Source: an uncultured Raoultella sp.
GTDB lineage: Bacteria; Pseudomonadota; Gammaproteobacteria; Enterobacterales; Enterobacteriaceae
DNA: 64,000 nucleotides
Direction of reading: 5' to 3'
NCBI GenBank assembly: GCA_900759445.1
Contig: CAAEVH010000048.1
Coordinates: 62,001 to 126,000, forward strand
Part shown: in pieces, positions 10,301-21,514 of the stretch
Position numbering within the stretch: the stretch's first letter is position 1
Layout of the letters: every line of letters begins with the position of its first letter
Translations under genes and position numbers: made by a program
Notes under the pieces: model-generated
The model's database searches: none
What the model saw: the letters and a program-made list of their open reading frames with translations, nothing else
Told to the model about the DNA's origin: nothing

Positions 10301-12748
10301 CTACAGCCTTACCGGGTCGATATGCCAGATATGGTCGGCGTATTCCTGAATCGTACGGTCAGAAGAGAAATAGCCCATGTTGGCGATATTATGCATCGCT
10401 TTCATCGCCCACTCTTCCGGATGACGATACAGCTCATCCACCTTATCCTGGCAATCCACATAGCTACGGTAATCAGCCAGCACCTGATAATGGTCACCGA
10501 AGTTGATCAGCGAATCCAGCAGATCGCGATAGCGGCCCGGCTCCGACGGGCTGAACAGTCCGGTACCGATTTGCGTCAGCGCCTGATGCAGCTCCGGATC
10601 CTGTTCGTAAAATTCCCGCGGCTTGTAGCCGTTACGACGCAACGCCTCCACCTGTTCCGCGGTATTGCCGAAGATAAAAATATTATCCTCGCCCACGTGC
10701 TCCAGCATCTCGACGTTCGCGCCGTCCAGGGTACCGATGGTCAAGGCGCCGTTAAGCGCAAATTTCATATTACTGGTTCCGGAAGCTTCCGTACCCGCCA
10801 GCGAGATCTGCTCTGAAAGATCCGCCGCCGGGATAATCAGCTGCGCAAGGCTAACGCTGTAGTTCGGGACAAACACCACTTTTAGCTTATCGCCAATCTG
10901 CGGATCATTGTTCACCACCGCCGCCACATCGTTAATGAGGTGAATAATGTGCTTGGCCATGTAATAAGCGGAGGCGGCTTTACCCGCAAAGATATTCACG
11001 CGCGGCACCCATTCGGCGTCAGGATCGGCCTTAATACGGTTGTAGCGGGTAATGACGTGCAGGACGTTCATCAGCTGACGTTTGTATTCGTGGATACGTT
11101 TGATTTGCACGTCAAACAGCGCTTTCGGGTTCACCACCACATTCAGCTGATGGGCAATCACGTTTGCCAGCCGCTGCTTGTTCTCCAGCTTCGCCTGACG
11201 TACGGCCTGATTCACCGTCGGATAGTCAATATGCTGCTCCAGCTCCTTGAGCTGGCTCAGATCGGTACGCCAGGTACGGCCGATGTTCTCGTCCAGCACC
11301 TTCGACAACGGCGGATTCGCCAGCGCCAGCCAGCGGCGCGGCGTCACGCCGTTGGTGACGTTAATAAAGCGCATCGGGAAAATCGTCGCGAAGTCGGCAA
11401 ACAACGACTCCACCATCAGCCTGGAGTGCAGTTCGGAAACGCCGTTCACCTTATGACTAATCACCACCGCCAGCCATGCCATGCGCACGCGACGGCCGTT
11501 GGATTCGTCGATAATCGACGTGCGACTCAGCAGCGCGGTATCATTGGGATACTGCTCCTGCAGCGTCTTCAGGAAGTAGTCATTGATCTCGAAAATAATC
11601 TGCAAATGGCGCGGCAGAATTTTCCCCAGCATATCGACAGGCCAGGTCTCGAGCGCTTCACTCATCAACGTATGGTTGGTGTAGGAGAAGACCTGGCAGG
11701 TGACTTCAAACGCCTCATCCCAGCCGAACTTATGCTCGTCAATCAGCAGGCGCATCAGCTCCGGAATCGACAGCACCGGATGGGTGTCGTTGAGGTGAAT
11801 CGCAATTTTGTCTGCCAGGTTAGCAAAGGTTTTATGCAGCTGATAATGGCGGTTGAGAATATCCTGCACCGTCGCGGAGACGAGGAAATATTCCTGCCGC
11901 AGACGCAGTTCGCGCCCGGAGTAGGTCGAGTCGTCCGGATACAGTACCCGGGAGACGTTTTCGGAATGGTTTTTATCTTCTACCGCCGCGAAGTAATCAC
12001 CCTGATTAAATTTACCGAGGTTAATCTCGCTGCTGGCCTGGGCGCTCCACAGACGGAGCGTGTTGGTCGCGTCGGTATCAAAGCCCGGGATAATCTGATC
12101 GTAGGCTTCCGCCAGGATCTCTTCGGTTTCAACCCAGCGCGCCTGTTTACCTTCCTGCTGAATGCGTCCGCCAAAGCGCACTTTGTAACGCGTATTATGC
12201 CGTTCAAATTCCCACGGGTTGCCGTATTCGAGCCAGTAATCCGGGGACTCTTTCTGCCGCCCGTCAACGATGTTTTGCTTAAACATCCCGTAGTCATAGC
12301 GGATACCGTAACCACGGCCAGGCAGGCCCAGCGCCGCCAGCGAGTCGAGGAAACAGGCGGCCAGGCGCCCAAGACCGCCATTGCCCAGCCCCGGGTCATT
12401 CTCTTCGTCAATCAGCTCTTCAAGGTTCAGCCCCATCTCTTCCAGCGCGCTGTTCACATCTTCGTAGATGCCCAACGACAGCAAGGCGTTCGAAAGCGTA
12501 CGGCCAATCAGAAATTCCATCGACAGGTAATAAACCTGGCGTACTTCCTGAGAAAGCTGAGCGCGATTCGAGCGCAGCCAGCGCTCCACCATACGGTCGC
12601 GGACGGCAAACAGCGTGGCGTTGAGCCACTCATGCTTATTGGCGATGGCCGGATCTTTACCAATGATAAACATCAGCTTATAGGCAATAGAGTGCTTTAA
12701 CGCCTCAACGCTCAGCGTGGGTGATGCATAGCTAAAGGGTACATTCAT
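10301..12748 (-). CDS. glgP: Glycogen phosphorylase
   Basis: GlgP removes terminal glucose from glycogen as glucose-1-phosphate. The 815 residues match E. coli GlgP. The pyridoxal-phosphate region [20 protein letters not shown] lies near residue 660, and the N-terminal [17 protein letters not shown] and [17 protein letters not shown] blocks are intact. It is the last gene of glgBXCAP and starts 17 bases after glgA. A continuous reading frame runs on the opposite strand for 586 codons (10940-12700), but this is a composition artefact of the GC-rich gene. It differs from MalP (640-3030) in having the longer N-terminal extension. Confidence 0.98.
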   Translation of the reverse strand: MNVPFSYASPTLSVEALKHSIAYKLMFIIGKDPAIANKHEWLNATLFAVRDRMVERWLRSNRAQLSQEVRQVYYLSMEFLIGRTLSNALLSLGIYEDVNSALEEMGLNLEELIDEENDPGLGNGGLGRLAACFLDSLAALGLPGRGYGIRYDYGMFKQNIVDGRQKESPDYWLEYGNPWEFERHNTRYKVRFGGRIQQEGKQARWVETEEILAEAYDQIIPGFDTDATNTLRLWSAQASSEINLGKFNQGDYFAAVEDKNHSENVSRVLYPDDSTYSGRELRLRQEYFLVSATVQDILNRHYQLHKTFANLADKIAIHLNDTHPVLSIPELMRLLIDEHKFGWDEAFEVTCQVFSYTNHTLMSEALETWPVDMLGKILPRHLQIIFEINDYFLKTLQEQYPNDTALLSRTSIIDESNGRRVRMAWLAVVISHKVNGVSELHSRLMVESLFADFATIFPMRFINVTNGVTPRRWLALANPPLSKVLDENIGRTWRTDLSQLKELEQHIDYPTVNQAVRQAKLENKQRLANVIAHQLNVVVNPKALFDVQIKRIHEYKRQLMNVLHVITRYNRIKADPDAEWVPRVNIFAGKAASAYYMAKHIIHLINDVAAVVNNDPQIGDKLKVVFVPNYSVSLAQLIIPAADLSEQISLAGTEASGTSNMKFALNGALTIGTLDGANVEMLEHVGEDNIFIFGNTAEQVEALRRNGYKPREFYEQDPELHQALTQIGTGLFSPSEPGRYRDLLDSLINFGDHYQVLADYRSYVDCQDKVDELYRHPEEWAMKAMHNIANMGYFSSDRTIQEYADHIWHIDPVRL

Positions 12749-12765
12749 CGCAATGACTCCTGTGG

Positions 12766-14199
12766 TTACAGCAAGCGTTGATAAAGTTCGCGATAAGAGT
12801 GCGCCGCGACCTGCCAGCTAAAATCCATATTCATCGCCTGACGCTGAACGTAACGCCAGAGCGACGGGCGCGACCACAGCACGAACGCGCGCCGAATTGC
12901 CCGCAGCAGCGATAGTGCATTGCTGTCCTCAAAGACAAAACCGCTGGCCACGCCATCGGCCAGATTTTCCAGCGAACTGTCGGTCACGGTATCCGCCAGA
13001 CCACCGGTACGCCGCACCAGCGGCAGCGTGCCGTACTTCAGGCCATACAGCTGTGTTAAGCCACAGGGCTCAAAACGGCTGGGAACCAGAATCACGTCGG
13101 CGCCCCCCATGATGCGGTGTGAAAAGGCCTCGTGATAACCAATCTGCACGCCAACCTTGCCCGGATGCTCGGCGGCCGCAGCGAGGAAACCTTCCTGGAG
13201 TACCGGGTCTCCTGCGCCAAGCAGCGCCAGTTGCCCCCCCTGCTCAAGCAGGCCCGGCAGCGCTTCGAGAACTAAATCCAGCCCTTTCTGGCTGGTCAAA
13301 CGGCTGACCACGGCGAACAGCGGGGCTTTGTCGTCTACTTTCAGCCCCATCGCGATTTGCAGCTGGCGCTTGTTCTCCGCTTTGTCCTCAAGGCGATCGC
13401 GGTCATAACGCGATGCCAACAGCAGGTCACTCTCCGGGTTCCAGATGCCCGCATCCACGCCGTTCAGGATCCCCGATAGCCGCCCCTCGTGCTGGCGCTG
13501 ACGCAGCAGCCCTTCCATGCCGTAGGCAAATTGCGGTTCGGTTATTTCCCGCGCGTAGGTCGGACTGACCGCCGTAATATGATCGGCGTAATAGAGCCCG
13601 GACTTGAGGAACGAGATCTGGCCGTTGAACTCCAGGCCATGCATGTTATAGAACGACCACGGCAGTTCGATCTCATTCATGTGCCAGGAGTAGAACATCC
13701 CCTGATAGGCCAGATTGTGTACCGTAAAGACCGATTTCGCCGGTCGTCCACGCGCGGCCAGATAGGCTGGAGTCAGACCCGCATGCCAGTCGTGAGCATG
13801 CACGACATCAGGACGCCAGAAAGGATCCAGCCCGCAGGCCATCTCGCTACCTACCCAACCCAGCAGCGCAAAACGCAGCACGTTGTCGGTGTAAGCATGT
13901 TGGTTAGTATCGTGGTAAGGGCTCCCTGGGCGGTCGTAGAGATGCGGGGCATCAATCAAATAGATCCCCACGCCGTTATAGTGACCAAACAGCAGCGTCA
14001 TGCGTCCGGCAAAAGTATCCCGCCGCGTCACCACCTGCGCATCGGTGACGCCACGGCGAATGTCCGGGAACGCCGGCAGCAGCACGCGCGTATCAATACC
14101 TTCAGCGATTTGCGCCGCAGGTAGCGCGCCGATCACATCCGCCAGACCGCCGGTTTTTAACAGCGGGAACATCTCTGAACATACATGTAAGACCTGCAT
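12766..14199 (-). CDS. glgA: Glycogen synthase (ADP-glucose dependent)
   Basis: GlgA (GT5) adds glucose from ADP-glucose to the non-reducing ends of alpha-1,4-glucan. It has 477 residues, the usual bacterial length. The ADP-glucose-binding motif KTGGLADV occupies residues 15-22. The C-terminal GT-B domain shows [18 protein letters not shown] and [10 protein letters not shown]. Its ATG overlaps the glgC stop by one base (TAATG), so translation is probably coupled to glgC, which makes its substrate. Read right to left within glgBXCAP. Confidence 0.98.
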   Translation of the reverse strand: MQVLHVCSEMFPLLKTGGLADVIGALPAAQIAEGIDTRVLLPAFPDIRRGVTDAQVVTRRDTFAGRMTLLFGHYNGVGIYLIDAPHLYDRPGSPYHDTNQHAYTDNVLRFALLGWVGSEMACGLDPFWRPDVVHAHDWHAGLTPAYLAARGRPAKSVFTVHNLAYQGMFYSWHMNEIELPWSFYNMHGLEFNGQISFLKSGLYYADHITAVSPTYAREITEPQFAYGMEGLLRQRQHEGRLSGILNGVDAGIWNPESDLLLASRYDRDRLEDKAENKRQLQIAMGLKVDDKAPLFAVVSRLTSQKGLDLVLEALPGLLEQGGQLALLGAGDPVLQEGFLAAAAEHPGKVGVQIGYHEAFSHRIMGGADVILVPSRFEPCGLTQLYGLKYGTLPLVRRTGGLADTVTDSSLENLADGVASGFVFEDSNALSLLRAIRRAFVLWSRPSLWRYVQRQAMNMDFSWQVAAHSYRELYQRLL

Positions 14200-15494
14200 T
14201 ATCGCTCCTGTTTATGCCCCAACTTCCGCAACATATCACGCGTAACCAGCACGATACCTTCCTCTGAACGGTAGAACCGACGCGCATCCTCTTCCGCGTG
14301 TTCGCCGATCACCATGCCCTCAGGAATCACGCAGGCACGATCGATTACGCAGCGGCGCAGGCGGCATGAGCGCCCCACCCACACTTCTGGCAATAAGACT
14401 GCCGAATCAATATTACAGAATGAATTCACGCGCACGCGCGGGAACAGCACCGATTGCACCACCACGGAGCCGGAGATAATACAGCCGCCGGAAACCAGCG
14501 AGTTCAACGTCATACCGTGACTCCCCGAGCGGTCCTGAACGAACTTCGCGGGCGGCAGAGACTCCATATGGGTGCGAATCGGCCAGTTCTGATCATACAT
14601 GTCCAGCTCCGGCGTCACCGAAGCCAGGTCCAGGTTCGCTTTCCAGTAGGCTTCAAGCGTACCCACATCGCGCCAGTACGGTTCCGCATCCGGGTCAGAC
14701 TGCACGCAGGAGAGCGGGAATGGATGTGCATAAGCCATGCCAGCTTCGGTTATCTTCGGAATAATATCTTTGCCGAAATCGTGGCTGGAGTTTTCGTCGT
14801 TATCATCTTCAGTCAGCAGTTCATAAAGATAATCCGCATCAAAGACATAGATCCCCATGCTGGCCAGCGATTTGGTCTCATCGCTCGGCATCGCCGGCGG
14901 CGTCGCCGGTTTTTCGACGAATTCGATAATTTTATCGCTTTCATCCACCGCCATAACGCCAAAGGCGGATGCCTCTTCGATGGGCACCGGCATACAGGCC
15001 ACGGTGCAGCGAGCCCCTTTTTCGACGTGATCGATCAACATGCGCGAGTAGTCTTGCTTGTAAATATGATCGCCGGCGAGGATCACCACATACTCCGCTT
15101 TGTAGCGACGAATGATATCGAGGTTCTGCGTCACCGCATCCGCCGTGCCGCGATACCAGTTTTCGCCATGCACCCGCTGTTGCGCTGGCAGTAAATCGAC
15201 GAACTCGTTCATTTCTTCGCTGAAAAACGACCAGCCGCGTTGGATATGTTGCACCAGAGTGTGCGATTGATACTGGGTGATGACGCCGATGCGGCGAATA
15301 CCTGAGTTAATGCAGTTAGATAATGCGAAATCAATTATGCGAAACTTACCGCCGAAATGGACAGCCGGTTTTGCACGCTTAATAGTTAAGTCCTTAAGCC
15401 GGGTACCGCGTCCACCCGCAAGAATCAACGCAACGGTTTTGATGGGGAGCTGACGCGCCAGCATCAACGGATCGTTCTTTTCTAGCCTAACCAT
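14199..15494 (-). CDS. glgC: Glucose-1-phosphate adenylyltransferase (ADP-glucose pyrophosphorylase)
   Basis: GlgC makes ADP-glucose from glucose-1-phosphate and ATP, the committed, allosterically controlled step of glycogen synthesis. The start at 15492-15494 ([15 protein letters not shown]) follows AAGGAGTT with good spacing and gives 431 residues, the E. coli length. A longer frame from 15596 adds 34 unsupported residues that cover the leader. The pyrophosphorylase signature [12 protein letters not shown] begins at residue 26, and the C-terminal left-handed beta-helix domain ([17 protein letters not shown]) is complete. Likely CsrA sites lie in its leader. Confidence 0.98.
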   Translation of the reverse strand: MVRLEKNDPLMLARQLPIKTVALILAGGRGTRLKDLTIKRAKPAVHFGGKFRIIDFALSNCINSGIRRIGVITQYQSHTLVQHIQRGWSFFSEEMNEFVDLLPAQQRVHGENWYRGTADAVTQNLDIIRRYKAEYVVILAGDHIYKQDYSRMLIDHVEKGARCTVACMPVPIEEASAFGVMAVDESDKIIEFVEKPATPPAMPSDETKSLASMGIYVFDADYLYELLTEDDNDENSSHDFGKDIIPKITEAGMAYAHPFPLSCVQSDPDAEPYWRDVGTLEAYWKANLDLASVTPELDMYDQNWPIRTHMESLPPAKFVQDRSGSHGMTLNSLVSGGCIISGSVVVQSVLFPRVRVNSFCNIDSAVLLPEVWVGRSCRLRRCVIDRACVIPEGMVIGEHAEEDARRFYRSEEGIVLVTRDMLRKLGHKQER

Positions 15495-15499
15495 GATTA

Positions 15500-15532
15500 A
15501 CTCCTTTTGACATCCCAGCCTTCCTGTCCCTC
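15500..15532 (-). promoter_or_regulatory. Candidate CsrA-binding sites in the glgC leader
   Basis: Read on the minus strand, the 80-base glgX-glgC gap carries four GGA triplets just before the start codon: GAGGGACAGGAAG, then GGGATGT, then the Shine-Dalgarno AAGGAGTT itself. CsrA represses E. coli glgC by binding GGA motifs that include the Shine-Dalgarno. The pattern here is consistent with the same control; binding is inferred. Confidence 0.6.
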
Positions 15533-15574
15533 TCACCGCGCAGCGGCCGCGAGTGCAACCGGAAGCTTCAGGGC

Positions 15575-17551
15575 TTACGACCTTTGAAATACGCACACTC
15601 CGTGCGCGGGCCCATGCCAGACAGCCATGACGACCGGATTATCCTCTCCGGCGAAAGGAGGAACGGCGTGCCACTCCCCCTCAGGTAATTCCATATGCGC
15701 CACCTCTGGGGTGGCATTCACCGTCATTAACCAACGGCCAGACAGCAAAATTTGCAGACGCGCGGTGCCGTGCTGCCATTCATCGGCAGTTAACGGTTGC
15801 GCATACTGGTTTAGCCAAACAACATTGCCGTCCCCTTCCTGCCACCAGTGGTTACTGGTTAATGCCGGTATGCATCGACGCAGATGAATGAGCGCGGCGG
15901 TAAATGCCGTCAGCCCGCTATTTGCCTGGTTCCAGTCAAGCCAGGTCAATGCGTTGTCCTGACAATAGGCGTTATTGTTGCCGTGCTGGCTATGACCATG
16001 CTCGTCACCCGCCAGCAGCATCGGCGTGCCCTGCGCCAGCAGCAGCGTCGAGAGCAGGGCATGAACGCTGTCCCGACGCCGCTCAAGCACATCAAGACTC
16101 CCCCCTGTTCCCTCTATACCATGATTGCTGCTGTAGTTATTGTTAGTCCCATCGCGATTCTCTTCACCATTCGCCTCATTATGTTTCTGATTGAAACAAA
16201 CGCAGTCGCGCAGGGTGAAGCCATCGTGGGCGGTGATCAGGTTCACCGCCGCAGCGGGCTGGCGACCGTTACGCGAAAAGAGATCGCTGGACGCAGCAAA
16301 ACGCCGGGCAAACTCGCCCAATGAGACGCTTTGTTGTAACCAGAAGCGCCTGGCGACATCGCGAAAATGGTCATTCCATTCGGCAAACAGCGGTGGGAAG
16401 TTCCCCACCTGATAGCCACCGGCGCCAATATCCCAGGGTTCAGCAATCAGCTTCACGGCCGCCAGCTGCGGATCGTTACGGATCGCTTCAAACAGCGGCG
16501 CATCCTGGCGAAATTCCGGCGTGCGTCCCATCACCGAGGCCAAATCAAAGCGAAAACCATCGACGTGGCACTCATCGACCCAAAACCGCAGACACTGGCG
16601 GGCATACTCCACCACGTCCGGCTGGCTGAGATTGAGCGTATTTCCACAGCCGGTCCAGTTGTAGTAATCCCCGTCTTCTCTGATCCAATAATAGTTACGG
16701 TTATCGATTCCGCGCAAAGAGAAGGTCGGCCCTTCAAGATCAATTTCAGCACTGTGGTTCAGCACTACGTCGAGGATCACTTCAATACCCGCCGCGTGCA
16801 GCGCCTTTACCGCATCGCGAAACTCATCCAGCGCACGCGCAGGCTCGCTGGCATAGCGCGGATCGAGCGCGTACATCGCCATTGGGTTATAGCCCCAGTA
16901 GTTGCTTAACCCCATTCTCTGCAGGCGCGGTTCGCTGGCAAACTGCGCCACCGGCATCAGCTCCAGCGCCGTAATACCAAGGGTCCTGAAGTAATCGATC
17001 ATCACCGGGTGACCCAGCGCTTTATAGGTGCCGCGAATCGACTCCGGCAGCCCGGGATGCAGCCAGGTCAGCCCTTTAACATGGGCCTCATAGATAACCG
17101 TCTGGCCCCAGGGGGTCCCCGGCGGCGCATCGTTCTGCCAGTTGTAACGCAGATCCACAACCTGCGACTTTGGCGCAATCGCCGCGCTGTCACGATGATC
17201 GGGAAAAAGATCGCCTCCGTGGAGACGCTCATCATCGGGCAGTACGCCCTCAACCCGGTGACAGCACGGGTCGAGCAGCAGTTTGGCCGGATTAAAGCGG
17301 TGCCCCTGCGCCGGATCCCACGGCCCATGCACACGGTAGCCGTAGAGCAGACCCGGCCCGGCGGCAGGAAGCCAGCCGTGCCAGATATTGCCCGTGCGCG
17401 CAGGTAAATCGAACCGCTGCTCATTGCCTTGTGCATCAAACACGCAGAGCTCCACTCGCTCGGCATGGGCGGAAAAGAGCGTGAAATTCACCCCCTTTCC
17501 GTCATAGCTTGCCCCCAACGGCGAGGGTTTTCCGGCCGCCAGTGTCGTCAT
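15575..17551 (-). CDS. glgX: Glycogen debranching enzyme (limit-dextrin alpha-1,6-glucohydrolase)
   Basis: GlgX hydrolyses the short alpha-1,6 branches left after phosphorylase action. It has 658 residues, one more than I recall for E. coli. An N-terminal CBM48 domain comes first. The GH13 catalytic domain follows, with the nucleophile in [12 protein letters not shown], the acid/base in LIAEPWD and the third acidic residue in [12 protein letters not shown]. The ATG overlaps the glgB stop by four bases (ATGA). The stop precedes the glgC start by 80 bases. No damage is seen. Confidence 0.97.
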   Translation of the reverse strand: MTTLAAGKPSPLGASYDGKGVNFTLFSAHAERVELCVFDAQGNEQRFDLPARTGNIWHGWLPAAGPGLLYGYRVHGPWDPAQGHRFNPAKLLLDPCCHRVEGVLPDDERLHGGDLFPDHRDSAAIAPKSQVVDLRYNWQNDAPPGTPWGQTVIYEAHVKGLTWLHPGLPESIRGTYKALGHPVMIDYFRTLGITALELMPVAQFASEPRLQRMGLSNYWGYNPMAMYALDPRYASEPARALDEFRDAVKALHAAGIEVILDVVLNHSAEIDLEGPTFSLRGIDNRNYYWIREDGDYYNWTGCGNTLNLSQPDVVEYARQCLRFWVDECHVDGFRFDLASVMGRTPEFRQDAPLFEAIRNDPQLAAVKLIAEPWDIGAGGYQVGNFPPLFAEWNDHFRDVARRFWLQQSVSLGEFARRFAASSDLFSRNGRQPAAAVNLITAHDGFTLRDCVCFNQKHNEANGEENRDGTNNNYSSNHGIEGTGGSLDVLERRRDSVHALLSTLLLAQGTPMLLAGDEHGHSQHGNNNAYCQDNALTWLDWNQANSGLTAFTAALIHLRRCIPALTSNHWWQEGDGNVVWLNQYAQPLTADEWQHGTARLQILLSGRWLMTVNATPEVAHMELPEGEWHAVPPFAGEDNPVVMAVWHGPAHGVCVFQRS

Positions 17552-19734
17552 TCTGCCTCCCGTACCAGCCAGACGGTCGCCAGCGGCGGTAGCGTAATCG
17601 AGAGAGAATGCTCACGCCCGTGACTGGCGATGTCCTCACTTTCCACGATGCCGCCGTTACCGGTGTTGCTACCGTGGTAATGCATCGAGTCGGTGTTCAG
17701 CTCTTCACGCCAGCGCCCTGGCTGGTTAATCCCGAACCGATAGCCGTGACGCGGCACCGGCGTGAAGTTGCTGGCAACGATAATCTCATTGCCGGCCTTA
17801 TCGCGACGGACGAAGACAAATACCGAGCGCTCATGATCGTCCACCACCAGCCACTCAAAGCCATAGGGGTCAAAATCCAGCTCGTGCAGCGCTTTATGGT
17901 GACGATAGGTATGGTTCAGATCGCGTACCAGGCGCTGGACGCCGTGATGCCAGTTATCGCCGCCTTCCAGCAGATGCCAGTCCAGGCTACCGTCGTGGTT
18001 CCACTCCCGCCCCTGGGCAAATTCATTGCCCATAAACAGCAGTTTTTTCCCCGGGAAAGCAAACATCCAGCCGTAGTAGGCGCGCAGGTTGGCAAACTTC
18101 TGCCAGGCATCGCCGGGCATCCGGTCAAGAATCGATTTTTTGCCGTGAACCACTTCATCGTGTGACAGCGGCAGGACGAAGTTTTCGGTGTAGTTGTAGA
18201 GCATCCCGAAGGTCATCTTGTCGTGATGATGACGACGATAGATGGGATCGAGCTTCATGTAGTCGAGGGCGTCATGCATCCAGCCGAGGTTCCATTTGAA
18301 CCAGAAGCCAAGACCGCCCGTCGAAGACGGTCGTGAAACCCCGGCGAAGTCGGTGGACTCCTCCGCCATCGTGACCGCTCCCGGCGTCTGCTCGCCGAGC
18401 ACGCGGTTGGTATTGCGCAGGAACTCAATCGCTTCGAGGTTTTCCCGGCCGCCGTACTCGTTGGGCACCCACTCACCCTCTTTGCGGCTGTAGTCGCGGT
18501 AGATCATTGACGCTACCGCATCCACGCGCAGGGCGTCGATCCCGAAGCGTTCAATCCAGTACAGCGCGTTACCGACCAGGAAGTTGCTGACTTCCCGGCG
18601 ACCGTAGTTGTAGATCAGCGTATTCCAGTCCTGGTGGTAACCTTCACGCGGGTCGCTGTGTTCATACAGCGCGGTACCGTCGAACGATGCCAGCGCAAAG
18701 TCATCCGACGGGAAGTGGCCCGGCACCCAGTCGAGAATGACGTTCAGACCCGCGGCATGGGCGGCATTCAGGAAGTAGCGGAAGTCTTCACGGGTGCCAA
18801 AGCGGCGGGTCGGCGCGTACAGCCCGGTCGGCTGATAGCCCCAGCTGCCGTCGAACGGATGTTCGTTTACCGGCAGCAGCTCCAGATGGGTGAAGCCCAT
18901 CCACTTCGCGTAGGGCACCAGTTGATCGGCCAGTTCGCGGTAGCTCAGCCAGAAGTTGTTATCGGTATGGCGACGCCAGGATCCCAGATGGACTTCATAA
19001 ATCGAAATCGGTGCATCAAACTGATTGGCCTGTTTACGGGACTGCGGCTGTTCGATCTTTTCCGGCAGACTGCAGATAAGCGAGGCGCTTTCCGGACGCA
19101 TCTGCGCTTCAAAAGCATAAGGGTCAGACTTCACGCGCAGATGGCCGTGGGCGTCAATCAGTTCAAATTTATACAGCTGGCCATTATGCGCCCCGGGCAC
19201 AAACAGCTCCCAGATGCCGGACTCTTTGCGCAGGCGCATCGGATGGCGGCGGCCATCCCAGTAGTTGAACTGCCCGACAACGGAAACCCGACGGGCGTTC
19301 GGCGCCCAGACGGAAAAGCGCGTGCCGGTGACGCCGTCCATCGTGTCGGCGTGCGCCCCCAACGTTTCATAAGGCCGCAGATGGGTCCCTTCTGACAGCA
19401 GCCAGACATCAAGATCCTGCAGCAGCGGACCAAAGCGATAAGGGTCGTCAATCAGATTTTGCTGGCCATGCCAGGTGACCGCCAGCTGGTAACGAAAAGG
19501 ATTTTTTCGCCGCGGCAGAACGCCGCTAAAGAATCCGCGTGAGTCGAGGCATTCGAGCTTGCCGACTTTGCGCCCGGTTTTCGGTTCAATAACCCATACA
19601 TCGGTGGCATCGGGTAATAATGCGCGTACTTCCAGCCCGGCATCGGTTTGATGCATGCCAAGTACGGAAAAGGGATCCGCAAAATGGCCGGAAATAAGCG
19701 CATTAATCACGTCTCTATCGATACGATTAGACAT
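17548..19734 (-). CDS. glgB: 1,4-alpha-glucan branching enzyme
   Basis: GlgB cuts alpha-1,4 chains and rejoins them as alpha-1,6 branches. It has 728 residues, as in E. coli. Two N-terminal carbohydrate-binding modules (about residues 1-220) precede the GH13 barrel. The nucleophile is in [11 protein letters not shown], the acid/base in [10 protein letters not shown] and the third carboxylate in [11 protein letters not shown]. It is the first gene of glgBXCAP, with AGGA at 19742-19745 seven bases before the ATG. A leader hairpin and GGA motifs suggest CsrA control. Confidence 0.98.
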   Translation of the reverse strand: MSNRIDRDVINALISGHFADPFSVLGMHQTDAGLEVRALLPDATDVWVIEPKTGRKVGKLECLDSRGFFSGVLPRRKNPFRYQLAVTWHGQQNLIDDPYRFGPLLQDLDVWLLSEGTHLRPYETLGAHADTMDGVTGTRFSVWAPNARRVSVVGQFNYWDGRRHPMRLRKESGIWELFVPGAHNGQLYKFELIDAHGHLRVKSDPYAFEAQMRPESASLICSLPEKIEQPQSRKQANQFDAPISIYEVHLGSWRRHTDNNFWLSYRELADQLVPYAKWMGFTHLELLPVNEHPFDGSWGYQPTGLYAPTRRFGTREDFRYFLNAAHAAGLNVILDWVPGHFPSDDFALASFDGTALYEHSDPREGYHQDWNTLIYNYGRREVSNFLVGNALYWIERFGIDALRVDAVASMIYRDYSRKEGEWVPNEYGGRENLEAIEFLRNTNRVLGEQTPGAVTMAEESTDFAGVSRPSSTGGLGFWFKWNLGWMHDALDYMKLDPIYRRHHHDKMTFGMLYNYTENFVLPLSHDEVVHGKKSILDRMPGDAWQKFANLRAYYGWMFAFPGKKLLFMGNEFAQGREWNHDGSLDWHLLEGGDNWHHGVQRLVRDLNHTYRHHKALHELDFDPYGFEWLVVDDHERSVFVFVRRDKAGNEIIVASNFTPVPRHGYRFGINQPGRWREELNTDSMHYHGSNTGNGGIVESEDIASHGREHSLSITLPPLATVWLVREAE

Positions 19735-19780
19735 GGTTTCATCCTGTTGTAAGTGTCGCCCTTTCCTGTATCTGGCGACT
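19735..19780 (-). promoter_or_regulatory. glgB leader hairpin with CsrA-like GGA motifs
   Basis: On the minus strand a hairpin (GTCGCC at 19779-19774 pairing with GGCGAC at 19760-19755) presents ATACAGGAAAG in its loop. A second ACAGGATG overlaps the glgB Shine-Dalgarno at about 19741-19748. Both resemble the CsrA consensus (ACA, optional purine, GGA, UG). On the plus strand the same hairpin is followed by seven Ts, so it could also act as a terminator for antisense transcripts. Function is inferred. Confidence 0.5.
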
Positions 19781-19935
19781 TTTTTTGACCTGAACGGTGC
19801 AGCACACTGTGCATCCTCCTGCTCCGTCCCACCTTCAGGTAAGGCAACGTTGTCGTTCCTTACTTAAAGCATAGCCAAGGCTGTCTTACCTCCGTTGGAA
19901 AAATCTGACATCCGCGTGTACTCCTTGTATTACGC

Positions 19936-19968
19936 AAAAAAAAGGAGGTGTAAAACACCCCCTTTTTG
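19936..19968 (-). terminator. Rho-independent terminator after asd
   Basis: Read on the minus strand, GGGGGTGT pairs with ACACCTCC around a short TTT-type loop, with a run of Ts after it. It lies just after the asd stop (19981) and before the glgB promoter region, separating the two units. A-rich sequence on the other side makes it look symmetrical. Confidence 0.85.
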
Positions 19969-19980
19969 TTCATCCAGTTA

Positions 19981-21087
19981 TCAAGCCAGCTGGCGCAACA
20001 TGCGTCGCAGTGGCTCGGCGGCGCCCCACAAGAGCTGGTCACCAACGGTGAAAGCCGACAGGTATTCCGGCCCCATATTCAGCTTACGCAGACGACCCAC
20101 TGGCGTGGTCAGGGTGCCGGTGACGGCGGCCGGGGTCAGCTCACGCATCGTAATATCACGATCGTTCGGTACGACTTTGGCCCACGGGTTGTGTGCGGCC
20201 AGCAGTTCTTCCACGGTCGGGATAGAGACATCTTTTTTCAGTTTGATAGTAAACGCCTGGCTGTGGCAGCGCAGCGCGCCAACGCGTACACACAGGCCAT
20301 CGACCGGAATGACTGACGAGGTGGCGAGAATTTTGTTTGTCTCAGCCTGACCTTTCCACTCTTCGCGGCTCTGGCCGTTATCCAGCTGCTTGTCGATCCA
20401 TGGGATCAGACTGCCTGCCAGCGGCACGCCAAAGTTATCCACCGCCAGGTCGCCGCTGCGGGTCAGCGCCGTCACTTTGCGTTCGATATCCAGAATGGCG
20501 GACGCCGGGTTCGCCAGCTCTGTCGCCACGTGGCTATGCAGCTGGCCCATCTGGGTCAGCAGCTCACGCATGTGGCGCGCCCCGCCGCCGGATGCCGCCT
20601 GGTAAGTGGCCACGCTCACCCACTCCACGAGATCCTGGGCAAACAGGCCGCCGAGGGACATCAGCATCAGGCTGACGGTACAGTTGCCGCCAACAAACGT
20701 TTTCACGCCATTATTCAGACCGGCGGTAATCACATCCTGGTTTACCGGATCAAGAATAATGATGGCGTCGTCTTTCATGCGCAGCGAAGAGGCGGCGTCA
20801 ATCCAGTAACCCTGCCAGCCGCTTTCACGCAGCTTCGGATACACGTCGTTGGTATAATCTCCGCCCTGGCAGGTCACAATAATGTCCAGTGCCTTCAGCG
20901 CGTCCAGATCAAACGCGTCCTGCAGCGTACCGCCGGTGCTGCCACCAAAAGAGGGAGCCGGCTGCCCCAACTGAGAGGTGGAGAAAAAAACAGGGCGAAT
21001 GGCGTCGAAGTCGCGCTCTTCAACCATGCGTTGCATGAGTACAGAGCCGACCATTCCGCGCCAGCCGATAAAACCAACATTTTTCAT
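19981..21087 (-). CDS. asd: Aspartate-semialdehyde dehydrogenase
   Basis: Asd reduces beta-aspartyl phosphate to aspartate semialdehyde, the branch point to lysine/diaminopimelate, methionine and threonine. It has 368 residues, one more than in E. coli. The NADP-binding start [17 protein letters not shown], the catalytic cysteine at residue 136 ([10 protein letters not shown]) and the acid/base histidine in [11 protein letters not shown] are all present. It stands alone, with its own terminator and a 427-base upstream region. No lysine riboswitch was recognised. Confidence 0.98.
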   Translation of the reverse strand: MKNVGFIGWRGMVGSVLMQRMVEERDFDAIRPVFFSTSQLGQPAPSFGGSTGGTLQDAFDLDALKALDIIVTCQGGDYTNDVYPKLRESGWQGYWIDAASSLRMKDDAIIILDPVNQDVITAGLNNGVKTFVGGNCTVSLMLMSLGGLFAQDLVEWVSVATYQAASGGGARHMRELLTQMGQLHSHVATELANPASAILDIERKVTALTRSGDLAVDNFGVPLAGSLIPWIDKQLDNGQSREEWKGQAETNKILATSSVIPVDGLCVRVGALRCHSQAFTIKLKKDVSIPTVEELLAAHNPWAKVVPNDRDITMRELTPAAVTGTLTTPVGRLRKLNMGPEYLSAFTVGDQLLWGAAEPLRRMLRQLA

Positions 21088-21514
21088 AACGTATTTCCTG
21101 GGAGATGTGTGCTGTTTGTGCCTAGCCAGTTTCCTGCTGGATCATCCCTCACATTACAAAATGCTGCTAAAGTCGCAAGTGAAATTAATCAATGATTGCG
21201 CGGCAATCAGAAAAGCAACTTATTGAACGCAGTGTCTGCCGACATCGGCACCCAGAAAAACCGCAAAGATTATCGGGGAAATGGTCGTGGGAAGGGAATA
21301 TTTTCCGCCGCTTTTTTATTGATCTGGATTATGGATCTGCGCAGAAATTTAGCGATATCGCGCCGGTGGAGAAAGCGGAGAAAACCAGGCCTGATACGGC
21401 CTTATGAGGATTAATCCTTTCGTCTCATCGCTCAGCAGAGACGTTTTTTTTTGCGCTATTGGAGGGGCGATTTGCCCGGCCTCGCGTCGCTCGGCCGGAC
21501 AATCTCAGCGGCGT
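21088..21514. other. asd-gntU intergenic region
   Basis: This 427-base stretch carries the asd promoter and start region near 21090-21190, then AT-rich sequence with no convincing gene, then a plus-strand terminator (21421-21452) and a weak REP-like inverted repeat (about 21474-21501, GCCCGG with CCGGAC). Overlapping short frames near 21192-21414 look random. In E. coli I recall a plus-strand gene, yhgN, at this place; it is absent here. Confidence 0.7.
21421..21452 (+). terminator. Plus-strand terminator with no obvious gene
   Basis: CGTCTC at 21421-21426 pairs with GAGACG at 21438-21443, followed by nine Ts at 21444-21452. The polarity fits only plus-strand transcription. The nearest upstream gene, asd, is on the minus strand. 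It may be a leftover of a lost gene or the end of a small RNA; see findings. Confidence 0.7.

Noticed and set aside
10940..12700. A 586-codon open frame on the plus strand opposite glgP
   Set aside because: It is antisense to an intact, highly conserved phosphorylase. Long antisense frames are common in GC-rich genes. The protein shows no motif and there is no ribosome-binding site or promoter logic.
20530..21195. A 221-codon plus-strand frame opposite asd
   Set aside because: It is antisense to asd, which is intact and conserved over its whole length.
21088..21200. Lysine riboswitch upstream of asd
   Set aside because: No long conserved five-helix arrangement was recognised; in E. coli the lysine riboswitch belongs to lysC, not asd.
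21196..21414. 72-codon plus-strand frame between asd and gntU as remnant of yhgN
   Set aside because: The translation is rich in Lys/Arg and lacks the hydrophobic segments expected of a MarC-type membrane protein such as YhgN.
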